Shown here: in pieces, positions 42,868-50,938 of the stretch
Numbering within the stretch: position 1 is the stretch's first letter
How the letters are laid out: each line of letters starts with the position of its first letter
Assembly: GCA_020636155.1 (NCBI GenBank)
Contig: JACJYM010000003.1
Span: forward strand, 1 to 64,000
Direction of reading: 5' to 3'
Length of the DNA: 64,000 nt
From: Lewinellaceae bacterium
GTDB lineage: Bacteria > Bacteroidota > Bacteroidia > Chitinophagales > Saprospiraceae
Program-made: the position numbers and the translations under genes
Notes under the pieces: generated by a model
What the model saw: the letters and a program-made list of their open reading frames with translations, nothing else
What the model was told of the DNA's origin: nothing
Database searches by the model: none

Positions 42868-44850
42868 ATGAGAATTTTTCGATCTACTAGCGACATTCCT
42901 AATTTTAATAATGCAGTCATAACAATCGGTGCTTTTGATGGAGTCCATTTTGGTCATCGTAAAATACTTGAAAGAGTAAAAAGTCTTGCCAAAGAAATTG
43001 ATGGCGAAAGTGTGGTGATTACCTTTGAACCACACCCGCGGAAAATTCTATTCCCTAATGAAAACGATTTTCCAATGTTACAGACGTTGGAAGAAAAACT
43101 GAAGGTACTAAGTAGTCTCAATATTGACAATGTTGTGGTTCTGCCTTTTTCTGTCGAATTTTCGCAGATGCATCCGCGGGAGTACATCGAGAATTTAATC
43201 GTCAAGTATTTTAAACCCAAATATGTGGTCATCGGGTATGATCATAGATTCGGACTCAACCGATCAGGGGACATTTATTTCCTAAAGCAGTACGAAAAAA
43301 CCCACGGATTTAAAGTTATTGAGATTTCAAAGCAAGAGATTGATGATAAAATTATCAGTTCGACGACCATCAGAAATGCATTGTTGGAAGGTGATGTTCA
43401 ATCCGCTAACTCGTTATTGCAAAACAATTACCTCATCACCGGGCAAGTTGTCAAAGGTGACGGAATAGGGAAAACATTGGGTTACCCAACGGCCAATCTC
43501 AAGGTCAATGGAAAGGATAAACTGATACCTGCTGATGGTGTCTATGCCGTATTGGTCAATATATTGGATGAGCAGTATGAGGGCATGCTTTACATAGGGT
43601 CGAGACCTACATTAAAAGGGTCAACTCGCAATATTGAAGTCAATATTTTCAATTTTAATCAGGATATCTACGGGTACGAAATTTCGGTGGAATTACTTGA
43701 GTTTTTGAGAGGTGACATGAAATTTGAAAATCTCGAGGAATTAAAAACTCAAATTAAAAAGGACAAAGAAAAAACTTTACAATATTTTGAAGAGAGGAAG
43801 GGACAGAATCCGATAAAGAATATTGATTGTACAGTTGCCATATTAAATTACAACGGACTCGATTTTTTAGAATCTTACTTGCCTTCGATATCGGATAGCA
43901 GTGTCAATCAATTCGATATTGTAGTCATCGATAATGGCTCTACCGATGATTCGGTTGAATTTGTTAAGGAGTGGTATCCCGAGATTAAGATTTTGGAACT
44001 TTCAAGGAATTATGGTTTTGCTGGAGGATATACCAAAGCCCTCAAAAGTATACAAACGAAGTACACCGCACTGGTCAATTCTGATGTGAGAGTGGAGCCG
44101 GGATGGCTTGATATATTGGTCGATAAGCTAGAATCTAACAAAGATATCGGCGCCGTACAGCCAGCCATCATATCTATGGAAGATGAGGAATACTATGAAT
44201 ATGCTGGTGCCGCAGGAGGTTTTTTGGATCCACTGTATTATGCCTTTTGTAGGGGTCGCATATTTGATACTATTGAAGAAGTCAATGAAAAATATCACGA
44301 TGAAATTCCTGTAAGTTGGGTGAGTGGGGCGGCTATGGTCGTGAGGACAAAATTATTTAATAAACTCGGAGGATTCGATGATACTTATTTTGCACATTTT
44401 GAGGAAATCGATTTGAGTATTAGAATGCAGAGGGCAGGTTACAGTCTAATGTGCTTGCCTGAGTCTCGAGTATATCATTTGGGTGGAGGTACCCTTGACT
44501 ATATGTCTATTCAAAAACTGTATTTGAATTTCAGAAATTCGCTGAAGACCATCATTAAAAATACTTCGGGATTTAAGTTGATATTTTTGCTTCCGCTCCG
44601 CTTGATTTTAGATGGAGTAGCTGGTATCAAAATGTTGTTGGAGGAGCAAGGATTTGAAAAACTGAAAGCCGTTGTGAAGGCTCATTTTTCAACATATTAT
44701 CATTTTTTTAGCATACTCAAAAGAGGTAGAAAAGAGAAAGTATTAATCAACGAAAATAGAGTGAACTATCCGGGCAAAGTGTTGACAAAACCTTATTCTA
44801 TCGTATGGAAATATTATATATTGTCAAAGAAGAAATTTAGTGATCTGTGA
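42868..44850 (+). CDS. ribF: Fusion of RibF (riboflavin kinase/FAD synthetase) and a family 2 glycosyltransferase
   Basis: 660 residues. Residues 1-310 are a complete RibF: GAFDGVHFGH (21-30, adenylyl transfer), SSTTIRNALLEGDV, then flavokinase GQVVKGDGIGKTLGYPTANL and DGVYAVLV. Residues 320-660 are a GT2 rhamnosyltransferase-like enzyme: VAILNYNGLDFL (about 323), VVIDNGSTDDS (352), LVNSDVRVEPGW (403), GGFDDTYFAHFEEIDLSIRM (about 501) and a C-terminal hydrophobic helix (FLLPLRLILDG). The join has no start codon of its own, so one polypeptide is made. RibF supplies FMN and FAD. The glycosyltransferase probably works on surface polysaccharide. Confidence 0.9.
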   Translation: MRIFRSTSDIPNFNNAVITIGAFDGVHFGHRKILERVKSLAKEIDGESVVITFEPHPRKILFPNENDFPMLQTLEEKLKVLSSLNIDNVVVLPFSVEFSQMHPREYIENLIVKYFKPKYVVIGYDHRFGLNRSGDIYFLKQYEKTHGFKVIEISKQEIDDKIISSTTIRNALLEGDVQSANSLLQNNYLITGQVVKGDGIGKTLGYPTANLKVNGKDKLIPADGVYAVLVNILDEQYEGMLYIGSRPTLKGSTRNIEVNIFNFNQDIYGYEISVELLEFLRGDMKFENLEELKTQIKKDKEKTLQYFEERKGQNPIKNIDCTVAILNYNGLDFLESYLPSISDSSVNQFDIVVIDNGSTDDSVEFVKEWYPEIKILELSRNYGFAGGYTKALKSIQTKYTALVNSDVRVEPGWLDILVDKLESNKDIGAVQPAIISMEDEEYYEYAGAAGGFLDPLYYAFCRGRIFDTIEEVNEKYHDEIPVSWVSGAAMVVRTKLFNKLGGFDDTYFAHFEEIDLSIRMQRAGYSLMCLPESRVYHLGGGTLDYMSIQKLYLNFRNSLKTIIKNTSGFKLIFLLPLRLILDGVAGIKMLLEEQGFEKLKAVVKAHFSTYYHFFSILKRGRKEKVLINENRVNYPGKVLTKPYSIVWKYYILSKKKFSDL

Positions 44851-45578
44851 TGAATAGGCCGGAAATAATCTATGAAGACGACCATATCATAGTGGTCAAT
44901 AAACCTGCGGGAATATTCACCATCGGTGAGAGATTTAATCCTACGGGAGAAAACTTAAAATCCATTCTAGAGCCGAAATATGGTAAACTATTTGTGGTTC
45001 ACCGCATTGACAAGGACACATCGGGACTGGTGATTTTTGCCAAAGACGCAGAATCGCATCGAGATCTATCCATGCAATTTGAACATCGAGAAGTAGAGAA
45101 ATACTATCTTGCCATCGTGGACGGTAACCCATCTCCCGCTGAGGGAGAGATTGATGCTCCACTCGCAGAATCCACCGTAACACGAGGAAAAATGTTGATC
45201 CATAAGCGTGGTAAGGACGCTAAGTCCAAATACGAGATAGTCGAATCATTCAGAGATTTCAGTCTGGTAAAAGTCAGAATATTTACCGGGAGATTGCACC
45301 AAGTAAGAGTACACATGGCATCCGTTGGTCATCCCTTGATGATAGACTCTTTGTATGGCAAAAGGTCAGAATTTTATGTTTCTGAAATCAAAGGAAGAAA
45401 ATACAACCCCGGCAAGTATCAGGATGAAAAACCGATGGTGGACAGATTGACCCTACATGCTTATCGTTTATCAATCACTCACCCAGTTACGGGGGAGAAA
45501 ATGAGTTTTGAAGCGGAATTGCCCAAGGACATGAATGCTATTCTGAACCAGTTGAGGAAGTGGAATATGGTGAAATAA
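44850..45578 (+). CDS. RluA-family 23S rRNA/tRNA pseudouridine synthase
   Basis: 242 residues. The ATG at 44850 overlaps the preceding stop as TGATG; a GTG at 44847 is an alternative. The catalytic motif HRIDKDTSGLVIFAK contains the active-site Asp. Further markers are KPAGIFTIGE, KYYLAIVDG and TGRLHQVRVHMASVGHPLMID. No N-terminal S4 domain is present, so it is nearer RluA than RluD. It isomerises uridine in RNA. Cotranslated with the RibF-GT2 fusion. Confidence 0.92.
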   Translation: MNRPEIIYEDDHIIVVNKPAGIFTIGERFNPTGENLKSILEPKYGKLFVVHRIDKDTSGLVIFAKDAESHRDLSMQFEHREVEKYYLAIVDGNPSPAEGEIDAPLAESTVTRGKMLIHKRGKDAKSKYEIVESFRDFSLVKVRIFTGRLHQVRVHMASVGHPLMIDSLYGKRSEFYVSEIKGRKYNPGKYQDEKPMVDRLTLHAYRLSITHPVTGEKMSFEAELPKDMNAILNQLRKWNMVK

Positions 45579-45597
45579 GAGTGAGGATTTTTAGATA

Positions 45598-45843
45598 CTA
45601 GTTTGTCCCGACTGTGGTCGTCAATAAATATTTTTCAATTGAATCTTCATCTACTGATATCTCGTAGACGACCAAGGTGTATAATTCACTGGTGAGGTAG
45701 AAGAGTGAATTGTAGGTTATGTTATTTGGAGGTATAGATGAATACAGTGATAAACTCGGGGGAGGGGTGAAACAGGTTTTATGCTGAGTTGTGTTGGTCA
45801 CATGGAGGATTATATATTGGGTACTGGCTTTTTCTGGATTCAT
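45598..45843 (-). CDS. Possible small hypothetical protein
   Basis: An 81-residue open frame beginning at an ATG, between rluA and the helicase. The composition is Thr- and Ser-rich at first (NTTQHKTCFTPPPSLSLYSS), then more protein-like (LYTLVVYEISVDEDSIEKYLL). No family is recognised and no promoter box is seen. It lies 34 bp left of an inverted repeat that ends the helicase module, at the left border of the accessory region. It may be a remnant rather than a functional gene. Confidence 0.3.
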   Translation of the reverse strand: MNPEKASTQYIILHVTNTTQHKTCFTPPPSLSLYSSIPPNNITYNSLFYLTSELYTLVVYEISVDEDSIEKYLLTTTVGTN

Positions 45844-45872
45844 TGTTTCAATATAATTTTTTTTTAGATTGG

Positions 45873-45922
45873 TTTACAGCGTTCAACCAACAGGAGGAAC
45901 GAGGATGGCAGAAAGCTGTAAA
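45873..45922. repeat. Imperfect inverted repeat just downstream of the helicase gene
   Basis: Outer arms TTTACAGC (45873-45880) and GCTGTAAA (45915-45922), with inner arms GTTC (45881-45884) and GAAC (45897-45900), so the right side has a 14-nt bulge. It lies 15 bp past the helicase stop. An asymmetric nested hairpin at this position is what an attC-like site would show, but there is little else to support it. Confidence 0.35.
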
Positions 45923-45936
45923 TATTAGCTATTAAT

Positions 45937-48549
45937 CTATTTTTTCTTCCACCATGCGTCTTTTTTCTTAGAATATATATATCCACTTTTCTCTAACTTA
46001 GACCAATATAATGTTTTACTTTCCCATTCTTCGTCGACCTTTTGCGCAACATAATCCTTTCCTTTTATTTTACTAATATTCGATGTTCCGGTAGTGATAG
46101 TGGAATTATCATAGCTCCCTGAATTTGTACTTGGAGCATTATTTCTATTTGTTGAAGTAAAGGTAAATTGAGATGAATCGAAATTAATTTCTCTTGTAGC
46201 CGCATCTAATAAGCCTTTTATAAGCTGATCATTTCTATTCAACCATTCATTTTTATTGCAACAAATGATTAGTCTTTTTTTTGCTCTACTTACCGCAGTG
46301 TTGACATTATTAAGGCCATTTGATAACGTATTTGTTGAATCGGTGAACCAAGGAGACCTTCCATTTCCAATATCACAAACTGAATAAATAACTGTATCCC
46401 ATTCTCTACCTTGTGATTTATGAACAGTCAAAATCTTGTTTTCATCTTTAAATTCAGGAAGTCTTTTATTGAGTTCTTTAATTTGATCCCTATATGGGGC
46501 TAAGACTGCAACACTGTCACTATCCTTAAAGTTTTGATCTACTAATTTTTGAATTGTTATTGCTTCTGCCTCATTTAATCTGCCACGACCTCTTGATGAT
46601 TGGGGATTGGCAACATTACAAATAATGATTTCTGTATCCTCAGGCTTCTTTGATTTAAATCCCTCCTCGTATACATAGTGATCAAGTACCGATGCTAAAT
46701 TAGGTCCAAATCTGAAGGACTCTGTTAAAGAAGATGTAGGTAGATTTTGCTTAGAAGGTGTTGTTTGATTTAGATAAATGTTCAATGCTGAGTTGATATT
46801 TTGTGAATTCCAAAAGTCTATAATGAATATTGCAGATTGATCCCAAGTTAATATCTCCCTATATTTCTCATTTTTTTGAATATCCGATTTAGATACTTCA
46901 CAGACCGGTGGTAATTGTTTGTGATCTCCTAGAAAGGTAACCGGGCTATTTGTGTTGAATATTGTCATTGCTTTTATGACACTTGCATATCCAGCTTCAT
47001 CAAGAAATATATGTGCAAAATCAGGTCTCTTTTCTTTGAAACGATGTAAGTATGTGTCAATTGTAGATCCAATTACTAAAGCATTTTCAATTCGAGAATC
47101 TAGGGAATAATCTTCAAGTCGCTTTCTTTCAACCTGAAACTGTTTTAGAAGTAGACTTAATTGGGGTTTGGAAAAATTTTCGTAGTCTTTAGATAAAGAC
47201 TTGTAAATTTGATTATCTTCAATTTCTTTTGAAAGTTGCGACTTCAGATTTGCTAAGGCATTGTTTAAGTCCGAGTTCAAGGTCCCTTCAACCAATCCTA
47301 TTTCTTCCAACAACTCGAGATCATCACTTATCTCGATATTCAGTTTTTGTATGTCTATTTTTAGTTCGCGTACCTGAGTAGTAAAATATTCAGATGTCGT
47401 TTTCTGTTTATCCAATTGATCTTTTAGATCAACTTTCTTTGTAGAAATTCTTTCTAATTCCTTGTCATAATCTACTTGTTTAGATAGAAATCTAAATACT
47501 TTTCCGACAATCGAATTTTTCTTCTCAATTAGATGATTTTCTTCTTTGTCTAAAATAGAAATTTGATTTTCAGTTCTTTTAATTGTATTGAGGGATTCAG
47601 AACTTTTAGATTCAAGATCTTTTAACAAATCCTTGCTTGTATCCGCTTTTGTTCTTTTATCGATTATTTGATTGATTTTACTAATCTGATCTTTTAGTTC
47701 AGTTTCTTTGTCATTCTCAATTCCAAGAATTGAACTCAATATCTTGATTTGATCATTTACCCTTTTTAATTCCTTTTCTAATCCTTGAATCTCACAAATT
47801 TCTCCATATTCATTTACGAATTCTTGCGACGGAAATCCTAACCTTATAATTTGTTTTCGGTCTAATCCTGATTTATCAGTCATCTCTAATACGCCTGATA
47901 ACACTTGCTCAAGAGCGACATTAGTAGGTGCTAGAACCAATACTTTTTCCTTCTTCTTTATATAACTCAAAATCGAGTAACTGAGTACAAATCTAGTTTT
48001 ACCCGTACCAGGTGCTCCCCAAACATAAGAAACTGGCTTTGAGAAAATCATTTTTAAAGCATTGTGTTGTTCTTTTGAAGGCTTGAACTTATGCTCATCA
48101 AAAATTACTGATTCATCAAAGGCAAATTTGTTGTTTAAATTGCTATTTAGTTTGAGATAGTTTCCATTTTGCTCATACCAATCAATTACTCTTTGTACTA
48201 AGAATTTTAAGTCAATGATTAACTTCCACTCTCTATGATTTAATGATGATATATATTCTTGAACTGCTTTGGAAACCTTGACCACAACCGTTCTTTTATT
48301 GTTGTCATATACTTTGATCTGAATATCCTCAGTCGTGAAGGTTTTTCTGATTTTACCATTGTATGAAAAGCAGACTGAGTCAACATCAAAAAGCTTCCTT
48401 GTTACTTCTACTTTAAATGTCTCATGATTTATTTGTTCTATTTTGGAAATATCTACTTCATCGACACCACCATTTGGTTTTGCCGCTAGATAATTATAAT
48501 AAGTTCTAGAGCCCGTGAGACATATTTCTTTTATATCTGCTATTTCCAT
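45937..48549 (-). CDS. UPF1-like superfamily 1 helicase with coiled-coil insertion
   Basis: 870 residues. A unique N-terminal domain (1-160) is followed by Walker A GAPGTGKTRFV (about 176). A long charged coiled coil (about 255-420) follows, then Walker B AHIFLDEAG (about 511), GDHKQLPPV (536), VAVLAPYRDQI, HKSQGREWDTVIY (708) and VNTAVSRAKKRLIICC (motif VI). This is the SF1B UPF1/AAA_11-AAA_12 layout for 5'-3' RNA or DNA unwinding. No nuclease, kinase or PLD domain is visible. It is the leftmost gene of the cassette-like accessory region, so a defence role is plausible but unproven. The low G+C and the C-terminal basic tail (KKDAWWKKK) stand out. Confidence 0.85.
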   Translation of the reverse strand: MEIADIKEICLTGSRTYYNYLAAKPNGGVDEVDISKIEQINHETFKVEVTRKLFDVDSVCFSYNGKIRKTFTTEDIQIKVYDNNKRTVVVKVSKAVQEYISSLNHREWKLIIDLKFLVQRVIDWYEQNGNYLKLNSNLNNKFAFDESVIFDEHKFKPSKEQHNALKMIFSKPVSYVWGAPGTGKTRFVLSYSILSYIKKKEKVLVLAPTNVALEQVLSGVLEMTDKSGLDRKQIIRLGFPSQEFVNEYGEICEIQGLEKELKRVNDQIKILSSILGIENDKETELKDQISKINQIIDKRTKADTSKDLLKDLESKSSESLNTIKRTENQISILDKEENHLIEKKNSIVGKVFRFLSKQVDYDKELERISTKKVDLKDQLDKQKTTSEYFTTQVRELKIDIQKLNIEISDDLELLEEIGLVEGTLNSDLNNALANLKSQLSKEIEDNQIYKSLSKDYENFSKPQLSLLLKQFQVERKRLEDYSLDSRIENALVIGSTIDTYLHRFKEKRPDFAHIFLDEAGYASVIKAMTIFNTNSPVTFLGDHKQLPPVCEVSKSDIQKNEKYREILTWDQSAIFIIDFWNSQNINSALNIYLNQTTPSKQNLPTSSLTESFRFGPNLASVLDHYVYEEGFKSKKPEDTEIIICNVANPQSSRGRGRLNEAEAITIQKLVDQNFKDSDSVAVLAPYRDQIKELNKRLPEFKDENKILTVHKSQGREWDTVIYSVCDIGNGRSPWFTDSTNTLSNGLNNVNTAVSRAKKRLIICCNKNEWLNRNDQLIKGLLDAATREINFDSSQFTFTSTNRNNAPSTNSGSYDNSTITTGTSNISKIKGKDYVAQKVDEEWESKTLYWSKLEKSGYIYSKKKDAWWKKK

Positions 48550-48653
48550 TTTATAGTTTATCCTTTGACTAAAAAAATGTGTCGAAAAGACCTTTTGCTA
48601 TTTTAATCGACTAAGATATCTTCATTATCTAGTCTAATTAATCTGGTTTCACA

Positions 48654-48897
48654 ACTCAAAGGAACACAAACATCACCATCCGAAACATCAAGCTGAAACA
48701 CGGGACTAAATAAGGCAATGCAGGTATTTAATTGTGACATTTGCGGTGATTAGGGTATTCCGAGTTAAATATCTCTTTATTTTTTGTCTAAGGTATGGAT
48801 TTTTTGAATTGGAGGAGTGGTTTTTGAGAGGTTTTTTTAGATTTAATTAGAATTCACTAATGTCTAGTGTATATAGCGATAAAAAACTGCCCTCGAA
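48654..48897 (+). repeat. Cassette-region repeat, copy A
   Basis: Begins ACTCAAAGGA and carries the shared blocks GAAACATCAAGCTGAAACAC, GCGGTGATTAGGGTATTCC, TTTTTTGTCTAAGGTA, GATTTTTTGAA and CTGCCCTCGA. It is the most diverged copy in its right third and lacks the TTCATG hairpin. It starts 105 bp upstream of the helicase ATG and ends 56 bp before the stop of the PIN gene. Confidence 0.8.
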
Positions 48898-48952
48898 TGT
48901 GAATAACACAGGAATTATACTTTATCGATAAGGGAATGGGAAGACTTATTTA

Positions 48953-49384
48953 CTAGCACTCGTTTTTCTCTTTCATTTTAAGAAATGTCAAAGGTGTCAT
49001 AACGGCAATTGAAGAGTTTCTATAATCTTTTATGTTTCGAGTAATAATTGCATCCAAATCTTTAATGGTTAGGGCTGAAGAATATTGAATAGAATCTTCA
49101 AAGTCTGAAAAATTATTCTTCAACGCCTGAATTATCTCCATTTTAGTTATTCCTATTATTTCTGTCATTTCAGCTAGAAGTTCAACTACTTCAAGCGTTT
49201 TCTTATGTCCTAAAAACTTTCTCACAACATAGTAAATGTTATTGATACTTATTGCAGACAAATATAACTTTACATGACCCTGCTCGTTGAGTTCAAAAAG
49301 TTCACTTGCAGGATTTACGTGTGGTGATCTATCAGTAAAAAAGTCAATGACTACATCCGAATCCACAAAAAGTTTATATTCCAT
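48953..49384 (-). CDS. PIN-domain toxin (VapC-like)
   Basis: 143 residues. LFVDSDVVIDFFTDR gives the first catalytic Asp pair; a middle Glu comes from TKMEIIQAL, and DFEDSIQYSSAL and DLDAIITRNIKDY supply the remaining acidic residues, the usual PIN nuclease set. It would cleave RNA when free of its antitoxin. It overlaps the antitoxin gene by 11 bp, as toxin-antitoxin pairs do. It is part of the second module of the cassette region. Confidence 0.85.
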   Translation of the reverse strand: MEYKLFVDSDVVIDFFTDRSPHVNPASELFELNEQGHVKLYLSAISINNIYYVVRKFLGHKKTLEVVELLAEMTEIIGITKMEIIQALKNNFSDFEDSIQYSSALTIKDLDAIITRNIKDYRNSSIAVMTPLTFLKMKEKNEC

Positions 49385-49628
49385 ATTTTTTTGAAAGCTC
49401 TTCTGTTAAAATTTCAGTGTAGTCAAGGTCTTTATCTGCCTTAATAATTCCTCTTAGTTTTCTAACCTTCGGTGAGAGTTGTTTTTCTTTGATTTTGATT
49501 CTTTTTACCGTCACAAACTTGAAATAATTTTCTACCATTTCAGATAGACTTTGTCCTTTCTCCTTAGCATATTCCTTTGCAATTTCAATGACCTCTTTTT
49601 CTATTGTCAGAGTTAATTTTGTATTCAT
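49374..49628 (-). CDS. DUF6364-family antitoxin
   Basis: 84 residues from the ATG at 49628; the longer frame upstream runs into the promoter. The start MNTKLTLTIEKEVIEIAKEYAKEKGQSLSEMVENYF is a ribbon-helix-helix DNA-binding domain. The C-terminal half (KVRKLRGIIKADKDLDYTEIL) would wrap the toxin. Such proteins are routinely encoded directly before PIN toxins in Bacteroidota. It probably represses its own operon through the inverted repeat just upstream. Confidence 0.85.
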   Translation of the reverse strand: MNTKLTLTIEKEVIEIAKEYAKEKGQSLSEMVENYFKFVTVKRIKIKEKQLSPKVRKLRGIIKADKDLDYTEILTEELSKKYGI

Positions 49629-49644
49629 GCTGCTTTTCTTTCGA

Positions 49645-49680
49645 CAAAAATACGTGTTTATAATTGATTTTGCAACACGT
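49645..49680 (-). promoter_or_regulatory. Promoter and candidate operator of the DUF6364/PIN module
   Basis: TATTTTTG on the minus strand (49645-49652) fits TANNTTTG, 16 bp before the ATG. An inverted repeat ACGTGTT (49652-49658) and AACACGT (49674-49680) lies immediately upstream in the spacer, a natural place for ribbon-helix-helix binding and autorepression. Confidence 0.55.
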
Positions 49681-49697
49681 GCTACAAATGAGAGCAA

Positions 49698-49980
49698 ACT
49701 CAATAGAATACAAACATTGTAACCCGAAATTTCAAGCTGAAACATGTAACTAAATATGGCGGTGTTTGTATTTCAGCGTGACAGCTGCTGTGATTAGGGT
49801 ATTCCTATTTAAGTGTCTTGTTATTTTTTGTCTAAGGTAGTGATTTTTTGGGAAGAAAAGGTAGTTTTTGAGCGGTTTTTTGATTTAATAAATATTGGAA
49901 TATAGTAAGAAACCTCTGTGCAAGCAACAGAAAACACTCCTCGACGACTACTCGGGTTTATACTCATAGACTTCATGCTT
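49698..49980 (+). repeat. Cassette-region repeat, copy B
   Basis: Starts ACTCAATAGAA and holds the shared blocks TTTCAAGCTGAAACATG, ATATGGCGGTGTTTGTATTT, TGATTAGGGTATTCC, TTTTTTGTCTAAGGTAGTGA, TTGATTTAATAAATATTGGA and AAACCTCTGTGCAAGC. It ends in a truncated ACTTCATGCTT. It begins 70 bp upstream of the DUF6364 ATG and ends 32 bp before the ParE stop. Confidence 0.85.
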
Positions 49981-50011
49981 TTATTCAATTAATTATTATA
50001 GAACTTAAGAA

Positions 50012-50299
50012 TTAAAGAATATTTTTCAAATCCTGCATTCCTACAATTGCCATTATTTCAACTTTATCATCATTTATTCTATAATATATACTGTCCGTTC
50101 CACAAGCACATCTTCTATAGCCTTCTTTAATGTAATCTACTGACTCAAAAGCAAATGGCCTTTGTGCAATTATATCAAAATAATCAAAAAATGAATCAAA
50201 GTATTTGTCGGCTTGAGTAATTCCAAACTTTTCAACACCAAAATGATGAATACGAATCAAGTCTTCTTTAACGGCATTACTTAATCTATATTTAGCCAT
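50012..50299 (-). CDS. ParE/RelE-superfamily toxin
   Basis: 95 residues. YRLSNAVKEDLIRIHHFGVEKFG is the N-terminal ParE helical pair, and QRPFAFESVDYIKEGYRRCACGTDSIYYRINDDKVEIMAIVGMQD is the beta-sheet core with the conserved Arg and the C-terminal I-L-H/G-D-like end. ParE toxins poison DNA gyrase. It overlaps the antitoxin gene by 8 bp. Third module of the cassette region. Confidence 0.88.
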   Translation of the reverse strand: MAKYRLSNAVKEDLIRIHHFGVEKFGITQADKYFDSFFDYFDIIAQRPFAFESVDYIKEGYRRCACGTDSIYYRINDDKVEIMAIVGMQDLKNIL

Positions 50300-50531
50300 T
50301 AAGTAAAGACTTGGATTGTTTTAATATTTGCTCTTTAGAATCATTTGTAAATCCCATTTTTTCAGATTTTTCCAATTTTGCCCTAATCCAGTCCACATGA
50401 ACTTGCTGTTTTCGAGCTTGTCTTATCAAATCATTTACAAGCTCACTTTTGCTGGAATATTCCTGATTTTCAATTTGAGCTTTTAACCATTCATCATTTG
50501 GTTTCGAGAAAGATATACTTTGCCTTGGCAT
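50292..50531 (-). CDS. ParD-like antitoxin
   Basis: 79 residues. MPRQSISFSKPNDEWLKAQIENQEYSSKSELVNDLIRQA is a ribbon-helix-helix domain of the ParD/CopG type, followed by a toxin-binding tail (KLEKSEKMGFTNDSKEQILKQ). A perfect 28-bp palindrome lies 6 bp upstream of its ATG, ideal for autorepression. Confidence 0.9.
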   Translation of the reverse strand: MPRQSISFSKPNDEWLKAQIENQEYSSKSELVNDLIRQARKQQVHVDWIRAKLEKSEKMGFTNDSKEQILKQSKSLLNG

Positions 50532-50537
50532 AATTTA

Positions 50538-50565
50538 AATTTTGGTGTAAAATTACACCAAAATT
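50538..50565. promoter_or_regulatory. Perfect palindromic operator of the ParDE module
   Basis: A 13-bp arm (50538-50550, containing TTTTGGTGTAA) is mirrored exactly at 50553-50565 around a 2-bp centre. It sits directly ahead of the ParD start codon. Ribbon-helix-helix antitoxins bind such palindromes. Confidence 0.7.
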
Positions 50566-50600
50566 GATTCAAATGCAACTTTAAAAAAATATTACCGTTC

Positions 50601-50937
50601 ACTCAAAGGAATTCAAACAACATCATCCGAAACATCAAGCTGAAACACGTGACCAAATATGGCGGTATTTGTATTTCTACTCGAACAGCTGCGGTGATTA
50701 GGGTATACCATATTAAGAATCTAAGGTAGTTATTTTTGAAAAAGAGGAGTGATTTTTAAGAGGATTTTTGATTTCGTATACATTGGAATCCACTTATAAC
50801 TGACAAGCTAGGCGACAGAAAACTGTCCTCGGGTTCTACCCGGGACTTCGCACAATCCCGGGTAGAACTCGGAGATTTTTGACACAGGCTTCATGCTGGG
50901 TCTTGCCGACCACACGAAGCCTTAGAAGCCAAACGTA
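50601..50937 (+). repeat. Cassette-region repeat, copy C
   Basis: Starts ACTCAAAGGA and shares GAAACATCAAGCTGAAACAC with copy A, plus ACAGCTGCGGTGATTAGGGT, TCTAAGGTAGT, ATTGGAATCCACTTAT and GACAGAAAACTGTCCTCG. It contains an inserted-looking 13-bp perfect hairpin (50833-50868) and a second hairpin with the loop GGTCTTGCCGA shared with copy D. It begins 70 bp upstream of the ParD ATG and ends 2 bp before the stop of the split PIN gene. Confidence 0.85.
50831..50870. repeat. Strong hairpin inside repeat copy C
   Basis: GTTCTACCCGGGA (50833-50845) pairs perfectly with TCCCGGGTAGAAC (50856-50868), with two more pairs outside including a G-T. The loop is 10 nt. Copy D has a different small hairpin (GAATAA/TTATTC) at the same place, so structure rather than sequence may be kept. 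Confidence 0.65.
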
Positions 50938-50938
50938 A

